Assembly: GCF_003054445.1 (NCBI RefSeq)
Contig: NC_042507.1
Location: 558,001 to 622,000 of the forward strand
Length of the DNA stretch: 64,000 nucleotides
Source: Pichia kudriavzevii
Taxonomy: Eukaryota > Ascomycota > Pichiomycetes > Pichiales > Pichiaceae
Direction: 5' to 3'
How positions within the stretch are numbered: position 1 is the first letter of the stretch; each line of letters begins with the position of its first letter. The notes beneath the pieces are model-generated. The model was not told where the DNA came from. It ran no database searches and saw only the letters and a list, made by a program, of their open reading frames with translations. Shown here in pieces: positions 33,193 to 41,501 of the stretch. The position numbers were made by a program, and so were the translations under genes.

Positions 33193-34050
33193 TTATGCAT
33201 TGACATTATTGAATGAGCCTTCCTTTTCTTTTATCTCCCAGAAGAGAGGTCCAACATCGTAGTTACCATGGTATTTCCATCCTTCTTCAGTTATATGGTA
33301 TAAGTTAATGGAGCCACCGGAGTAGGCATCTCTGTGAGCTGCTGCTAAAATAGATCTCTTTCCTAGATATAAAGCTTCTTCAACCGTTAGATCCCATTTG
33401 TAATTCGAGTCTAGGACACCATATGCAAACGTTTGACCGGAACCAACACAAAATAAGTCACCCTTTAGTCTAGTACCATCGGAATCCACATAATAGATGG
33501 TTGGTCCCTCCTTTGGTGTACAACCACAGACCATGGTACCCATCGACAAGCCCATACCTTTATAATTATACACCAAATTTGACAATATCTTTGAAGCTGC
33601 CGCAACGGTGATTCTCTCTTTATTTCTTAGTTCATGCAGTCTACATTGGGAACCCAACCAGGTTTCCCAATACTGACAGTCGGCAGCACCACCAGCCATA
33701 GTACCTAGCAACATTGGATTGATTTCAATGACTTTCTTAACGGTTTGTGATGCAATCCAGTTACCTGCAGTTGCTCTAGAATCAACAGCGACAATGATGC
33801 CTCCCTGGAAACGAAACGCTAGGGTAGTTGTACCATGGGCAATTTTGATTGAACAATCTGGATTGGTTTCATCATCAGTGTGGGCACGCAAAAATTCGGT
33901 TGGCTGTGAAATTGGAGGGATTGTAATAGATGGCGATAGGCTATCAACTGAAGCTGGAGTTCTTGATAACGACGAGTTATATTGGCTCAATTCAGCATCA
34001 AGACTTGATTGAAATTTGTATCTGTTAGCAACATCGTTAATGGATAACAT
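33193..34050 (-). CDS. PRE2: 20S proteasome subunit beta-5 (chymotrypsin-like)
   Basis: A 285-residue precursor of the chymotrypsin-like catalytic proteasome subunit. A 73-residue propeptide ends at G73, and autocleavage would expose T74 ([14 protein letters not shown]) as the N-terminal nucleophile. The conserved SRATAG segment supplies the catalytic Lys region neighbours, and [10 protein letters not shown] and [15 protein letters not shown] are beta-5 signatures. Length is almost the same as S. cerevisiae Pre2 (287 aa). It is divergent from RPL11, with a Candida-type Rpn4 site 106-115 bp upstream of the ATG, indicating co-regulation with the rest of the proteasome. Confidence 0.97.
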   Translation of the reverse strand: MLSINDVANRYKFQSSLDAELSQYNSSLSRTPASVDSLSPSITIPPISQPTEFLRAHTDDETNPDCSIKIAHGTTTLAFRFQGGIIVAVDSRATAGNWIASQTVKKVIEINPMLLGTMAGGAADCQYWETWLGSQCRLHELRNKERITVAAASKILSNLVYNYKGMGLSMGTMVCGCTPKEGPTIYYVDSDGTRLKGDLFCVGSGQTFAYGVLDSNYKWDLTVEEALYLGKRSILAAAHRDAYSGGSINLYHITEEGWKYHGNYDVGPLFWEIKEKEGSFNNVNA

Positions 34051-34514
34051 GGTTGATAAGATTGATCGTTTGTATGTCGTTTGAGTTTCCTTTAAAGGAT
34101 TATCAATCTGTTGTTTGCTACTATCGTGTACTTTGATACTACAAGTTGAAATTCATTTTGCCTTCCAAATCGCCGTAAAAGGAAACACAAAGTCACGTGC
34201 AAGCCTGCCTACTTGGTATAAAAACAAGTCGAAATGAAAATACCCCGTATTAGGAAATGCGAGGGCTTTCCCTCCACGTCTTACAAAAGCCCTCACTCCT
34301 AGCACGTGAGTGGTACAAATTGCTTGAGCAAACTCGCGCAGAAAAAGTTTTATTTACTTTACAGATTTTCACTGGTATTGCGAGAAAGAGAGAAAGAGAG
34401 AGAGAGGTGAGGTACGATGAAAAATATTAATATTGTAGTGAAGTAAGTTTAACTGTAAAACTTTAGATTTATTGTGTCATTTTACAACTCCCCCATCTGA
34501 ACAAGAAATACAAG
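34051..34514. promoter_or_regulatory. Divergent PRE2 / RPL11 promoter
   Basis: A 464-bp bidirectional region. From left to right: an Rpn4-type site (34156-34165), GTCACGTG (34192-34199, exact Cbf1 consensus), a 9-bp inverted repeat GAGGGCTTT/AAAGCCCTC (34261-34269 and 34286-34294), CACGTG at 34303-34308, and a purine tract AGAGAGAGAG near 34396-34407 just before the RPL11 leader. Cbf1 and Tbf1 sites at ribosomal protein genes are known in Candida; the AGCCCT core here resembles Tbf1 sites, but this is inference. Confidence 0.6.
34156..34165 (-). promoter_or_regulatory. Rpn4-type proteasome control site (GAAGGCAAAA)
   Basis: The minus strand reads GAAGGCAAAA, identical to the motif reported upstream of Candida albicans proteasome genes, the counterpart of the S. 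cerevisiae PACE GGTGGCAAA. It lies 106 bp upstream of the PRE2 ATG in the correct promoter. Confidence 0.7.
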
Positions 34515-35039
34515 ATGTCTGACAAGAGCAGCAATGTTATGAGAGAATTAAAGATCGAAAAGTTGGTCTTAAACATTTGTGTTGGTGAATCTGGTGATAG
34601 ATTAACCAGAGCATCTAAGGTCTTAGAACAATTATCAGGTCAAACTCCAGTCCACTCTAAGGCAAGATACACCATCAGATCTTTTGGTATCAGAAGAAAC
34701 GAAAAGATTTCTGTTCACGTCACTGTCAGAGGTCCAAAGGCTGAAGAAATCTTAGAAAGAGGTTTAAAGGTCAAGGAATACCAATTAAGAGCATCCAACT
34801 TCTCCACCAGTGGTAACTTTGGTTTTGGTATCCAAGAACACATTGACTTAGGTATCAAGTACGATCCAAATATTGGTATTTACGGTATGGATTTCTTCGT
34901 TGTTATGGGTAGAGCAGGTTTCAGAGTTGCTAGAAGAAAGAGATGTAGAGGTACCGTTGGTAAGTACCACAAGGTCTCCCAAACCGATGCAATCAACTGG
35001 TTCAAGGCTAAGTATGATGCTGATGTTATCGGTGCTTAA
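34515..35039 (+). CDS. RPL11: 60S ribosomal protein L11 (uL5)
   Basis: A 174-residue component of the large ribosomal subunit that, with 5S rRNA and L5, forms the central protuberance. The whole family is recognisable: [20 protein letters not shown] at the N-terminus, [20 protein letters not shown] in the middle, and [15 protein letters not shown] near the end. Length equals that of S. cerevisiae Rpl11. Codon use is extremely biased (AGA, GGT, TTA, AAG), as for highly expressed genes. No intron is seen in the coding region. It shares an upstream region with PRE2. Confidence 0.98.
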   Translation: MSDKSSNVMRELKIEKLVLNICVGESGDRLTRASKVLEQLSGQTPVHSKARYTIRSFGIRRNEKISVHVTVRGPKAEEILERGLKVKEYQLRASNFSTSGNFGFGIQEHIDLGIKYDPNIGIYGMDFFVVMGRAGFRVARRKRCRGTVGKYHKVSQTDAINWFKAKYDADVIGA

Positions 35040-35106
35040 ATAGTTTGATTAGGATTATGTTTAAAAGTAAGTTAAATATCAATCTATATAATTTCAACTA
35101 TAAAAA

Positions 35107-35604
35107 CTATTTAATTTTGGCGATTTCTTGCTGAATTTTCTCATTTAGTTTTTCATTCCATCTATTTGTTAAGAAGTTGTTAATAGGCGCAAATTCCCCC
35201 AGTTGTTGTTTGCGGTCATTTTCTAAAACAGTCAGCTCTCCCTTTCTTGCGCTGGCTCGTTTCTCAAGTTCTTCATAAATTGATTCTAGTTCTCTCCGTT
35301 GTAAATATCTGTGTTTATCCACCAGTAGTGGGTTTTCCGTTATAACACTATGTATGAGCGCGTTTCTTTGCAATCGAAGGGCAGAATGGCTCGCCAACAA
35401 TAGGAGATTGACGTCTCCCTGAGACCCTCCAGTGTATTTTTCGCTGAGTGGTGACATATCGAGGCCCTTCTCTGAGAGAGGGAGGAGCTTGTCGTTATGT
35501 CGACACGTTTCCTGCACCTGTGGGTGAAGTCTATCAGTGTCCATGGTTTCCACAGCAGCAGCCACTGCCAACTGGATTTCTCTTTCGTAATCGGTGTGGT
35601 TCAT
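35107..35604 (-). CDS. Small coiled-coil protein, possible Spf27/Snt309-type NineTeen complex subunit
   Basis: A 165-residue protein. After an acidic N-terminus (YEREIQLAVAAAVETMD) come LPLSEKGLDMSPL and a C-terminal helical region (~75-165) with LQRRELESIYEELEKRA and a final Asn/Lys-rich helix. The general pattern, with a helix around ALRLQRNALIH and a C-terminal coiled coil, resembles Spf27/BCAS2 (Snt309, 175 aa in S. cerevisiae), a scaffold of the Prp19 splicing complex. The match is weak and from memory. The frame is open 5' to 35643 but has no ATG before 35602-35604. A fungal-specific unknown protein is the alternative. Confidence 0.55.
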   Translation of the reverse strand: MNHTDYEREIQLAVAAAVETMDTDRLHPQVQETCRHNDKLLPLSEKGLDMSPLSEKYTGGSQGDVNLLLLASHSALRLQRNALIHSVITENPLLVDKHRYLQRRELESIYEELEKRASARKGELTVLENDRKQQLGEFAPINNFLTNRWNEKLNEKIQQEIAKIK

Positions 35605-35989
35605 TGTGTATGTGGATGTATGTGTGTATGTATGATGACCCAAAGCTAACCCAGTTATTCTCCTTTGTTTTCCTGTTCGTTTGAACTCAGTTCAAACCCT
35701 CTTTCAGCTTTCCAAAGATAGAATTTCCGTCACGGCAACTAATAAGTGAAAAAAAAAGAAGCAACTATAAAACAAAGAATACGAAATTGCCTAATCGAGC
35801 AAGTTATGGGTGTTTTCTAAATTACGAAAACTTCACTTAATTCATGCTCGTTTTCGCTCTTTAAGTTTCTGCTCTTATTTGAAAGGGTCCTTAAGATACG
35901 GTTCATGCTTTACTCTTAGCCCACTTTACGGAAACACACTTTGTTCTTCCATTTTGATTCTTTTGATCTTTTCTTTCCCCCACCATTTC
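35605..35989. promoter_or_regulatory. Divergent upstream region
   Basis: These 385 bp separate the small coiled-coil gene (-) from the 538-aa gene (+). Pyrimidine-rich tracts (35664-35710, 35940-35985) and an A-tract (35750-35757) are present. The plus-strand frame is open from 35810 but without an ATG until 35990, so I count that part as non-coding. Confidence 0.4.
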
Positions 35990-37606
35990 ATGCTTTCATC
36001 CAGCTTTCGCCGCAGAGTCTCCTTTGATCACTACGATCCAAACCCCCATGAAAAACACCCGCCTTCAAATTGCAAAGAGCAATTATCTCCCACTATCAAG
36101 CCAATTTTAAAGAATGACCTCCCCGCACAGCCCCGCTCAACAAAGGACAGCACCTTATCTATAAATACTATAGGCAATTTCTCTTTGCCAGGTTCCCCTC
36201 AAGCGCAAAAGAGCTCCTTCTCATCCAACAATGCTGCTGACCATAATTCACTACAATCCTCAGAGCCGTCTCGGGTTCACAAATCACCTTATGGGGGCCT
36301 GTCTGATAGTGAATTACTCGAGTTGGATTCTCAATTCAATAATAGAACCATTGACTTTCAAAAAAGTTACGGTTTCTCTCCTACATCAAGACTACAAACA
36401 AATTCCATCTCTAATCGCAATAAAAATCTTATAGATACACATTTCCGTAATTTGTCCCCAAATGCGATTTTGAAAGAATACCCCACAAAACCAATATTAA
36501 CGAAAAATTCCTTTTGCTTCAACTATACACATTCCAAATTAGCTAATAACGATTTTAGTGATCGGTTCTATATTGTATTGCTATCAAATAAATCGGCGTC
36601 GCTATCATCGATCGACTACTTTTTGAACCATATTGCATCTAAGGGCGATACGTTGGTAATTTGTTGTTCACTTTCAACTTCAATTCTCGGCAATGATAAA
36701 ACTGAACAATTGGAGTCTTTTATTGAAGATTTCACTGACTTGATTTTATCCCATATTGGTGCTAATGATAAAATTGGAGAAAAACCAATCAGTGTCACTT
36801 TTGAGTTTTTCAAATCTTTCTCGTATATGGATGAAGTTTTAAATTTGTATCAACCTAGTGTTGTTATAGTCGGGACTGCTAATGAACAAACCAAATCAAC
36901 ATCAATGACGACACCTGAAAGGAAATTCATTTCTGTGGTTCTAGTTGGTGAAGATTATAGAAATAACAGATTGAGAGAGTGGAATGTCCCCCAAAATACC
37001 GGTCTGAATTGTAGCCAACCCCCAGTTTCGTCAATTAGCTTCAAACTGCCAATTGAGAAAAAAGGATCAAACTCTTCTTCATACGCTCCATCAATTCTGG
37101 TAAATGATATTTCTTATTCCTCCCAAGACTCAATGTCTTCAACGACTAACTTGTCCAAAATGAAGACAAATGACACCACTGCTTCTTCTCTATTTGACAA
37201 CTTAAACGAAACACCTTTTTTGGAACTAGCTAAAACAAACTCAAACTCTTCATCGTTACAAGTACCGCCAGACCAACAACAGCAACAGCGGAGAAGGAGC
37301 ATGTTGGCTGTTCTAGATAATGATACCCTAAGTACCCTAAACAACAAACATTCTGAACAAGAATTTGCAATTGACGATACCCCGGAATATACCACTTTAT
37401 CTGCAAAGAAACAATTACCTTTAGGTCAAACTAGAGAACAACAAGAACTTTTTTCTAAATACGAGCGTAGATTGTCGGGTTTGAATGTAAATATACAACG
37501 AAAACCTGTTGATTCGTCTTCAACAAGTAAGGATCAAGTTGACGTGAAGGAAAAATCAAAAAATAAACGGCCAAAACAGAAGGGTTTATTTGGCTGGTTC
37601 AAATAA
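35990..37606 (+). CDS. Unrecognised protein with a possible USP-like domain
   Basis: A 538-residue protein I do not recognise. Residues ~1-180 are Ser/Asn/Pro-rich and probably disordered, beginning with a basic FRRRVSFD motif that looks like a kinase site. A compact region follows (~185-330) with beta-alpha-beta character: FYIVLLSNKSASLSSIDYFL, GDTLVICCSL, and YQPSVVIVGT, an order reminiscent of universal-stress-protein (USP) domains found in some fungal proteins. The C-terminal part is Ser/Gln-rich (QQQQQRRRS) and ends in the basic KNKRPKQKGLFGWFK. The USP idea is inference from shape only. Confidence 0.7.
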   Translation: MLSSSFRRRVSFDHYDPNPHEKHPPSNCKEQLSPTIKPILKNDLPAQPRSTKDSTLSINTIGNFSLPGSPQAQKSSFSSNNAADHNSLQSSEPSRVHKSPYGGLSDSELLELDSQFNNRTIDFQKSYGFSPTSRLQTNSISNRNKNLIDTHFRNLSPNAILKEYPTKPILTKNSFCFNYTHSKLANNDFSDRFYIVLLSNKSASLSSIDYFLNHIASKGDTLVICCSLSTSILGNDKTEQLESFIEDFTDLILSHIGANDKIGEKPISVTFEFFKSFSYMDEVLNLYQPSVVIVGTANEQTKSTSMTTPERKFISVVLVGEDYRNNRLREWNVPQNTGLNCSQPPVSSISFKLPIEKKGSNSSSYAPSILVNDISYSSQDSMSSTTNLSKMKTNDTTASSLFDNLNETPFLELAKTNSNSSSLQVPPDQQQQQRRRSMLAVLDNDTLSTLNNKHSEQEFAIDDTPEYTTLSAKKQLPLGQTREQQELFSKYERRLSGLNVNIQRKPVDSSSTSKDQVDVKEKSKNKRPKQKGLFGWFK

Positions 37607-37785
37607 TAATTATATATCAATTTTAGTTTTGTATTTATCCAAAGAATATAGTTACAGCAACCACATCTACAATAATGTTGATATATATATAATTAATAGT
37701 AATTATGATAGTTACCTAGTCTTTAATCGCATTTTTTTATACTTCTGTATATTATACATGGCTTCCTACCGCCATCACATTTTAG

Positions 37786-39483
37786 TTAAAAATTTGATGG
37801 ATTTAAATATGTTGTAATTTCACCAAAGTTTTCTTTGATACTTCTTGTTGTAACAAACCTGGAAATCAACGCAGCAGATCCAGCCTTATCGTTGGTACCC
37901 GACATTCTAGAGCCGCCAAAGCTTTGTTGTCCAACAACCGCACCTGTACTCTTATCATTGATATAGAAGTTACCACATGAATACCTCAATCTTTCTTCGT
38001 ATTTTCTGATGTTTTCACGACTTGTGCTGAACACAGAACCAGTTAACCCATATCTAGTTGCACTATCTATTTTCTCCAAAATATGATCAATCTGAGAATC
38101 TTCAAAAACGTAAACGGTTAACAAAGGACCAAAGAACTCGGTCTTCATGAATGCATGGTCTATATTTGAGGTCTCAACTATGGTAGGTTCAATGAAATAC
38201 CCAACAGATTTGTCAAACTTTCCGCCGGCCAACAAAGTCAATTCTGAATCCTTTTCTGTACTCTTGATTGCATTAGTCACTTTATCAAATGAACGTTCAT
38301 GAATAACTGGTCCCATGAATCCCTGTAACTCTTCAGTACAGTTAGTTGGTTTGATTTTTTTTGTATTGGCTATGATTTTTTCCTTGAATTCAGGCCAAAT
38401 GGATGCACTGACATAAGCACGGGATGTAGCAGAACATTTTTGACCTTGAAATTCAAATGCTCCTCTGATAGTGTTGAAAACTGCATTATCAACATTAGCA
38501 GTTGAATCAACCAAATGGAAATTTTTACCACCGGTTTCACCGATAATTCTAGGAAAATCTTTATATTTACTCAAAGCGACGTTTTTAGCTATCTGAGACC
38601 AGAAGCTCGAGAAAACATCAGTGGATCCGGTGAAATGTAATGCACTAAAATTCTCATTATTAACAACAATTTCTGAGACTTCCACTGGATTACCAGGGAC
38701 AAAGTTGATGACACCATCAGGCAAACCTGCTTCCTTTAAAATATCCAATAACAGATAATTAGATAGAATTGAGGAATCTGATGGCTTCCAAACAACGGTA
38801 TTGCCCATCAATGCAGGTGCACCGATTAATCCACCTGCAATTGCAGTGAAATTGAAAGGTGTAACCGCATATACAAAACCTTCCAATGGTCTGTACTCGG
38901 TCCTATTCCAAACACCAATTGTTGATTCAATTGGTTGTTTTTTGTATAGTTCCTCCGCGTACTTGACATTAAAACGGAAAAAATCGACAAGTTCGCCAAT
39001 ACAATCAATTTCACCTTGAAATACGTTCTTACCCTGACCCAGCATTGTAGCTGCCAACATCTTGTACCTATACTTAGTTGAAATCAACTCAGATGCCTTT
39101 AAAAAAATTGCAGCTCTATCAGCAAATGGCATGTTGGCCCATTTAGACTTAGCCTTCATTGCGGAATCTATTGCTTTTTGAACATCATCCTTTGTTGCTT
39201 GTGCATACACTCCAAGATTTTGGCTGATTTTGGCTGGATTAACCACTCTTTTCGTTTGACGATCATTGATTTTTTCCCCATTGACAACAACTGGGATAGT
39301 ACTTGGATTTTCTATAAAACTTTTGATTTCATTTTCTAACTTATTCCAGTCTTGTTTGTCATTCTCTGTGAAAAGTTTAGTTGGTTCATTAGTTATATGT
39401 TTTGGAGCTTCAAAATGTGCAAATTGTGCAATTCCTCTTGTGTATCTAGGAATACGAAGAGACTTAAGGGTCTTAGAGAGCAT
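37786..39483 (-). CDS. PUT2: Delta-1-pyrroline-5-carboxylate dehydrogenase
   Basis: A 565-residue mitochondrial aldehyde dehydrogenase-family enzyme that oxidises P5C/glutamate semialdehyde to glutamate with NAD+, the second step of proline use. A presequence (residues 1-~22, basic with no acidic residue) precedes the ALDH domain. Catalytic Glu316 (IGETGGKNFH) and Cys350 (GQKCSATSRAY) are in place, as is the NAD-binding HFTGST (283-288). Length is near S. cerevisiae Put2 (575 aa). The next gene upstream on the same strand is an MCUR1-family protein, itself tied to proline metabolism in yeast. Confidence 0.96.
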   Translation of the reverse strand: MLSKTLKSLRIPRYTRGIAQFAHFEAPKHITNEPTKLFTENDKQDWNKLENEIKSFIENPSTIPVVVNGEKINDRQTKRVVNPAKISQNLGVYAQATKDDVQKAIDSAMKAKSKWANMPFADRAAIFLKASELISTKYRYKMLAATMLGQGKNVFQGEIDCIGELVDFFRFNVKYAEELYKKQPIESTIGVWNRTEYRPLEGFVYAVTPFNFTAIAGGLIGAPALMGNTVVWKPSDSSILSNYLLLDILKEAGLPDGVINFVPGNPVEVSEIVVNNENFSALHFTGSTDVFSSFWSQIAKNVALSKYKDFPRIIGETGGKNFHLVDSTANVDNAVFNTIRGAFEFQGQKCSATSRAYVSASIWPEFKEKIIANTKKIKPTNCTEELQGFMGPVIHERSFDKVTNAIKSTEKDSELTLLAGGKFDKSVGYFIEPTIVETSNIDHAFMKTEFFGPLLTVYVFEDSQIDHILEKIDSATRYGLTGSVFSTSRENIRKYEERLRYSCGNFYINDKSTGAVVGQQSFGGSRMSGTNDKAGSAALISRFVTTRSIKENFGEITTYLNPSNF

Positions 39484-39706
39484 GTTTAATAAAAACGGAA
39501 TCTACTGCTAGAATTCTGGTTAAAGAAAAGAGGACAAATGTAAAAGAAAGAGTATGCATAAGTGTCTGGCGCTGGAGTTGGTAGATTTGGTTGTGGTGGG
39601 GAAGTCAGGGTGTTTAAATAATTATGAATTATCACTCTTTCTCCTTTTCTAAGCCCAAGTGGTCAGTTGCAATTTTTAGCGAGCATATATGAACCACGCG
39701 GCAGTT

Positions 39707-40681
39707 CTAAGCGAGAGGAACGCTTTCGTCCCAATCAGCTTCGTAATCATGGGATTCCTCATCAGTCTGTTCGTGGACTGGAACAAGACGAGGCCATTTC
39801 TCATTGCTGTGTTCCTCATTGACACGTTTGGCAACGTTCCATACAGAGAGAATGCATACTGCCATGGTGAGGATTGTAACAATACCCGCACGCGTAAGCT
39901 GCCAGCGATAAGTTTCAATATCGGACTTGAGGCCACTCACCATATCACTTATAATTCTAGAATTTAAATCAGAATTCTTCAAATTTAGTTCTCGTTGTTG
40001 TAGGTTATTTTCATGTTTGAATTGATTTAGTTCTAGTTTGATCAAATCATCATTTAATTTGATTTCTGCAATGGTTTCGTCGTTCAACCCATTAAACCAC
40101 CTTTTCAATATAATAGAATCATTTGTTAAATTCATAATAGATATTTCTCTTGAATTGGTAACTTCAAACAATAGTTCCGAATGTGCAGCCTCAAATAAAT
40201 ATGTTTCGTTTTCCAGGTCAACTTTTGGAGCATACGTTTTGTTAATCCAATTCATTTTTTCCTTTAATACATCGTACATATACCTGGTCAAGATCTTTGA
40301 TTCGGCTTCAGTGAACCCGCTTCTTTTAAACTCTTGAACAACACGATATGTGTCAAAAAAACTCTCTACTTGAATCACATAATCATCTATTCGTACATCT
40401 TCAACAATTTCGGCATTTTGTTTCTGCTTTTCCTTCTCCTTTTGTTTTTGTTTTTCCTTTATCCACTCTTCTTTCCTCTTACTGGAACTTGTATCGCTAA
40501 TGAAAACATCTTCGCCCCCCATCGGCAAACCGATAGGCATCTTCCCCATTGTAAAATTAATTGGATTCGTCTCTAATGGTTGCTGTGGGCTCTTTGTTGT
40601 GGAATTCCTCAAACACGCCCTCCTTGAAAACAACCTAACATTCCAAAAAGCACGAACAGGCCGCATCATGACACGAGACAT
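39707..40681 (-). CDS. MCUR1/CCDC90-family mitochondrial inner-membrane protein
   Basis: A 324-residue protein with the DUF1640/CCDC90 pattern: FFDTYRVVQEFKRSGFTEAE (~109-127) opens a helical, coiled-coil region (to ~255), and a membrane span (~265-281) lies near the C-terminus. The N-terminus (MSRVMMRPVRAFWNVRLFSR) is an arginine-rich mitochondrial presequence. Yeast members (including Fmp32) have been linked to cytochrome oxidase assembly and to mitochondrial proline metabolism, and human MCUR1 to calcium uptake. A Lys/Gln/Glu-rich segment (68-90) and an acidic tail after the span are extra. It lies 223 bp upstream of PUT2, same strand. Confidence 0.8.
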   Translation of the reverse strand: MSRVMMRPVRAFWNVRLFSRRACLRNSTTKSPQQPLETNPINFTMGKMPIGLPMGGEDVFISDTSSSKRKEEWIKEKQKQKEKEKQKQNAEIVEDVRIDDYVIQVESFFDTYRVVQEFKRSGFTEAESKILTRYMYDVLKEKMNWINKTYAPKVDLENETYLFEAAHSELLFEVTNSREISIMNLTNDSIILKRWFNGLNDETIAEIKLNDDLIKLELNQFKHENNLQQRELNLKNSDLNSRIISDMVSGLKSDIETYRWQLTRAGIVTILTMAVCILSVWNVAKRVNEEHSNEKWPRLVPVHEQTDEESHDYEADWDESVPLA

Positions 40682-40900
40682 TTAACAACTCGTCAATGAG
40701 AGTGCAACTCCTACCTTCTAGAAAAGTACAGGAGATAACGAATAAACCCCAAAATAGAATATTGTTAACAATCAAATCACACCTTCAGTAGGGAAGGCGA
40801 GCTCATTTCACAGGAAAAAAATGAAAAATGCATGCTAGGAATCACGTAGTCAATTGAAAACGGTTCCTTTCAACTCTGAACCAGCACAAATCTTGAAAGT

Positions 40901-41173
40901 ATGGACGCTCCAGACTATGAGTTTTCCCAAGGGCCACTGAGACTGCTTGCAACTGCAGTGCAGCAAGACAAAAAAGTGCTTGTATCGCTTAGGAATACAC
41001 ACAAACTCGTGGCTTCCGTGAAGGCATTCGATAAACACTGCAACATGGTATTGGAGAACGTGAAGGAGTTTTGGTACGATGGTGAGGATGGTAACAAGGC
41101 TCTCAGGGAGAGATACACGGCAAAGATGTTCCTAAGGGGAGATTCGGTAGTTTTGGTTCTTCATCACGAATAA
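40901..41173 (+). CDS. SMD2: Small nuclear ribonucleoprotein Sm D2
   Basis: A 90-residue Sm protein of the spliceosomal snRNP ring. Sm1 motif: VLVSLRNTHKLVASVKAFDKHCNMVLENVKE, in which positions of the RNA-binding HCNM are conserved; Sm2 motif: MFLRGDSVVLVL near the C-terminus. The sequence EFSQGPLRLL before the Sm fold is typical of SmD2. It is shorter than S. cerevisiae SmD2 (110 aa), mainly at the N-terminus, so an upstream exon cannot be ruled out, though I see no clear splice sites. Confidence 0.93.
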   Translation: MDAPDYEFSQGPLRLLATAVQQDKKVLVSLRNTHKLVASVKAFDKHCNMVLENVKEFWYDGEDGNKALRERYTAKMFLRGDSVVLVLHHE

Positions 41174-41501
41174 AGCAAAGAATTTAGGCGTTTCTTCATC
41201 TTACCCCGACTTTGTTCACTCTGTACACTATTTTTGATTACACGAAACCTACATTGAGTGGCCTTCTCATAGTTAAAATGTCTAGTATAGGGGATACCTT
41301 TATACATGTGTGTGTATTTGATCTTAGTAGGTAATATCCAGCTACCTACCCTTGTATTACTCGAATCATAGTTTTTTTTTTTCCCCACTAATTCATGAAT
41401 AACGCAGTACTCAAGTTCTTCAAGCTTTAGAGAAAAAGTATATAAAATTCGTCATGTTTTCCTTTAAGCTACACCTCATAAACCAGTGGAGATAAACATA
41501 C
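41174..41501. promoter_or_regulatory. GUF1 upstream region
   Basis: These 328 bp lie between SMD2 and GUF1. A TATATAAAA-type element at 41439-41447, about 55 bp before the GUF1 ATG, is a candidate TATA box. A T-tract lies at 41371-41380. No gene is seen. Confidence 0.45.

Noticed and set aside
34443-34448. GTAAGT in the RPL11 leader as a 5' splice site
   Set aside because: No convincing branch point and acceptor follow before the ATG, and the coding region is complete without splicing.
35810-35989. 60-codon hydrophobic extension of the 538-aa protein
   Set aside because: The upstream frame starts with GTG and holds no ATG; hydrophobicity there comes from pyrimidine-rich promoter DNA.
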